Positions 62,000 through 64,000 of a DNA stretch of 64,000 nucleotides are shown here, in pieces (the first letter of the stretch is position 1; each line of letters opens with the position of its first letter). The notes beneath the pieces were generated by a model. The model saw nothing but the letters and a program-made list of their open reading frames with translations. It did not search any database and was not told the origin of the DNA. A program made the translations under genes and the position numbers. Source of the DNA: DATFVA01 sp963711455 (GTDB lineage Bacteria > Bacteroidota > Ignavibacteria > Ignavibacteriales > Ignavibacteriaceae); the NCBI GenBank assembly GCA_963711455.1, contig CAVQEH010000006.1, forward strand, positions 1,364,001-1,428,000, written 5' to 3'.

Positions 62000-64000
62000 G
62001 TGTTAGTCAAATTATACTTTTTTTATTTTCAATTAATATTAATTGTTTTATCAACAATTAAAGTTGATGCTCAGGATATTAGTTTCCGGCATTTAACAAT
62101 CGATGATGGCCTTTCCCAAAATGCTATACCTTCAATTATTCAGGACAGACAGGGTTTCATATGGTTCGGTACAAAAGACGGACTTAACAGATATGACGGC
62201 TATACATTTAAAATATTTCAAAATGATATTCGTGACTCTACCAGCATTGCATCAAACTATATTTCAACCATTTTTGAAGACCATTATGGAATAATTTGGA
62301 TAGGCACTTTAACCGGTGATCTTAATTATTACCAGACGGCAAGTGAGACTTTTAAGCGAGTAAAAGTAGCAGATAATAAAAATAAAATTACATCGATTAC
62401 AGAAGATAGTTCTGGTAATCTTTGGGTAGGTATTGAAGGAAACGGTTTATTCTGCATCACACATAACAAAGATTTATCACAGTTCGCATCCAGGCATTAT
62501 TTCTTTTCACCGGATTCATCCGGGATAAGCAGTAATTCTATTTCCGCGGTGTTTATTGATTTTAATGGTCGATTATGGATAGGAAGTTCATCCGGATTGG
62601 ATTTATTTTATCCTCAATCGAATTCATTTAAACAATACAAAATTGATACACGCAGTCGTAATGCACCTCCATTTCCCGCTGATAATAGTGTTACCTCTAT
62701 TACCCAGACAAAACATAATCATTTGTGGCTTGGGACTCCAAGCGGCCTGGTAGATTTTAATATCGATAACGGGGATTATAGACTTTTTCCTCACCATTAC
62801 AATGTCTTCCGTTTTGGATGGGGAACAATAATTGATATTAAAGCAGATCCTTCAGGTAATCTTTGGTTAGCAACACCGGGTGGCCTGATGGAATTTATAA
62901 CAGATAAAAAGTCATACAGGTATTATACTAACAATCCGCTTGATCCTAATACCATAAGTTATAATGCTGTTTCAAGTCTCTGCTGTGACAAAGCAGGTAT
63001 TCTCTGGATCGGAACCCCCGGTGCAGGCATTAACATTTATGATCCGAAAGCAAATCGCTTTGCAACCTTTACACGTAAAAGAGATGATCGATCCCGTATC
63101 ACAGGGTTTAGTGTTCGGGCGATATGTGAAGATAATATGGGTGATGTCTGGATAAGCACTGAAGTTCTTTACCGGTGGAACAGGCAGACAGGTGAATTAA
63201 AAAGTTATGAAACATCTTCCACCCGCCCCGACGATTTCGGAAATACAGGGGCATGGTCAATAATTAATGACAGCAAAGGAATATTATGGTTTGCAACATC
63301 ACAAGGTTTATTTAGTTATAATCCGGAAACGGCAAGGTCAAGGCTTTACAAAAATAACACTGCTACGAAGTCAGGACCACCTCAAAAAGAGGTTTACAAT
63401 GTTCTCGAAGATAATGATGGGAATATGTGGATTGTTACCGAACATTATGTAAGTAAATTAATTGATAGTGAGACAGGCAAATTTCAAAATTATAAATATA
63501 ATAAGGACAGTTTCCAAAATGCTGCTTTACATCCCTGCATTTATCAGGATAAAGAAGGAATGTTTTGGATTGGAACCGAAAGAGGATTAATCAAATTCAA
63601 TCAGAAAACCGGATCGTTTCAAAAATATCTTAATAATTTATCCGACCCGCACAGCATGAATAATGACTTAATTAAATCCATTTGTCCTGACCCCGGATAT
63701 CCCGAAAAATATTTGTGGATTGGAACTTCGGGCGGCTTAAATAGATTTAACAGGATTGAAAATACTTTTAAAGCTTATACTACTAAAGACGGATTACCAA
63801 ATAATGTTGTATATGGGATACTTCCTGATTCAAAAGGTAATCTCTGGTTAAGCACTAACCACGGATTATCACGTTTTAATCCTTCTTCAATTACATTTAA
63901 AAATTTTGATGTTCATGACGGTTTGCAGAGTAATGAATTTAATACCGGGGGCTTTTACAAAAGTAACTCCGGCGAAATGTTCTTTGGAGGTATAAAAGGA
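62000..64000 (+). CDS. Sensor of the two-component-propeller type (likely hybrid regulator), 3' partial
   Basis: The frame is open from about 61955 to the window end (about 667 codons from GTG 62000). GTG 62000 is the likeliest start, giving a signal MLVKLYFFYFQLILIVLS...VDAQ; there is no ATG nearby. The mature part starts ISFRHLTIDDGLSQNAIPSI and contains repeated propeller blades, GFIWFGTKDGLNRYDG, GIIWIGTLTGDLNYY, NLWVGIEGNGLF, GRLWIGSSSGLDLF, GILWIGTPGAGINIY, KYLWIGTSGGLNRFN, NLWLSTNHGLSRFN, ending near a Y_Y_Y-type start (NEFNTGGFYKSNSGEMFFGG). A kinase or HTH is expected beyond the window. Confidence 0.85.
   Translation, partial: MLVKLYFFYFQLILIVLSTIKVDAQDISFRHLTIDDGLSQNAIPSIIQDRQGFIWFGTKDGLNRYDGYTFKIFQNDIRDSTSIASNYISTIFEDHYGIIWIGTLTGDLNYYQTASETFKRVKVADNKNKITSITEDSSGNLWVGIEGNGLFCITHNKDLSQFASRHYFFSPDSSGISSNSISAVFIDFNGRLWIGSSSGLDLFYPQSNSFKQYKIDTRSRNAPPFPADNSVTSITQTKHNHLWLGTPSGLVDFNIDNGDYRLFPHHYNVFRFGWGTIIDIKADPSGNLWLATPGGLMEFITDKKSYRYYTNNPLDPNTISYNAVSSLCCDKAGILWIGTPGAGINIYDPKANRFATFTRKRDDRSRITGFSVRAICEDNMGDVWISTEVLYRWNRQTGELKSYETSSTRPDDFGNTGAWSIINDSKGILWFATSQGLFSYNPETARSRLYKNNTATKSGPPQKEVYNVLEDNDGNMWIVTEHYVSKLIDSETGKFQNYKYNKDSFQNAALHPCIYQDKEGMFWIGTERGLIKFNQKTGSFQKYLNNLSDPHSMNNDLIKSICPDPGYPEKYLWIGTSGGLNRFNRIENTFKAYTTKDGLPNNVVYGILPDSKGNLWLSTNHGLSRFNPSSITFKNFDVHDGLQSNEFNTGGFYKSNSGEMFFGGIKG

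Noticed and set aside
62103..63452. Short plus-strand ORFs in the last 2 kb
   Set aside because: They are out of frame with the continuous propeller-protein frame running to the window end.

Overview
The window looks like a chromosomal segment of a low-GC member of the Ignavibacteria / Chlorobi-Bacteroidetes group. The evidence is the T9SS C-terminal sorting domain with the NYPNPFNP signature on two secreted proteins, TonB-dependent receptors paired with lipoproteins, two-component-propeller proteins, PEGA lipoproteins, a bacillithiol deacetylase, a bTHX ribosomal protein and a curli locus of Bacteroidetes type. The taxon is inferred from gene content; there is no rRNA here.

Layout. 0-8.6 kb: a single-chain homoaconitase-like enzyme (5' end outside the window), then a small islet (PIN toxin with a short antitoxin-like partner, and a stand-alone SIR2 protein), then a PrpD-family gene and citrate-lyase-type genes. 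The acyl carrier and beta subunits are fused in one chain (CitD-CitE), and an S23 four-helix-bundle cassette separates them from citF. 8.6-13.3 kb (minus): PEGA/propeller lipoprotein, DUF4249 lipoprotein and TonB receptor. 13.6-19.9 kb (plus): an AhpD-like protein with ArsS (arsenosugar synthesis), RecQ, and a copper module (AraC-type regulator with an N-terminal HMA-like CxxC, CopZ, CopA). 19.9-25.5 kb: BshB1, two T9SS-secreted proteins and an amidohydrolase. 25.5-33.8 kb (minus): PrmA, M28 peptidase, PBP4, a TatD-radical SAM fusion, a TonB receptor with lipoprotein, and PurM. 34-39.6 kb (plus): CIRCE-hrcA-grpE-dnaJ, a ComEA-like and a PilM-like protein, and RsmD. 40-50.3 kb (minus): a lipoprotein, the curli genes (csgE, csgF, csgG, then csgA-like, csgB-like, csgH-like), a CheW-like protein and an NtrC-family regulator with its PAS histidine kinase. 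50.8-64 kb: CoaD, bTHX, aspartate aminotransferase, AroE, a TPR protein, SucC, a candidate structured RNA, a lipocalin, a CDF-like protein, two overlapping DNA-glycosylase-like genes, an ACT-like protein and the first 2 kb of a propeller-type sensor.

Most notable. (1) The curli locus carries two domain fusions: LysM-CsgE, and CsgG with a C-terminal beta-barrel-like extension. It is bracketed by diverged direct copies of the 3' end of the neighbouring NtrC-type regulator. (2) The toxin-antitoxin pair is likewise bracketed by two copies of the 3' end of the homoaconitase gene. (3) The S23 cassette inside the citrate-lyase cluster is flanked by inverted arrays of CAATA-type octamers. (4) CitD-CitE fusion with an unusual prosthetic-group site. 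(5) Tandem palindromes exactly 30 bp apart upstream of prpD. (6) A candidate three-way-junction RNA and terminator-like hairpins upstream of sucC. Five genes between 4 and 25 kb carry single-base frameshifts, some at short homopolymers, while none is seen between 25 and 64 kb. Sequencing error or local decay are both possible.
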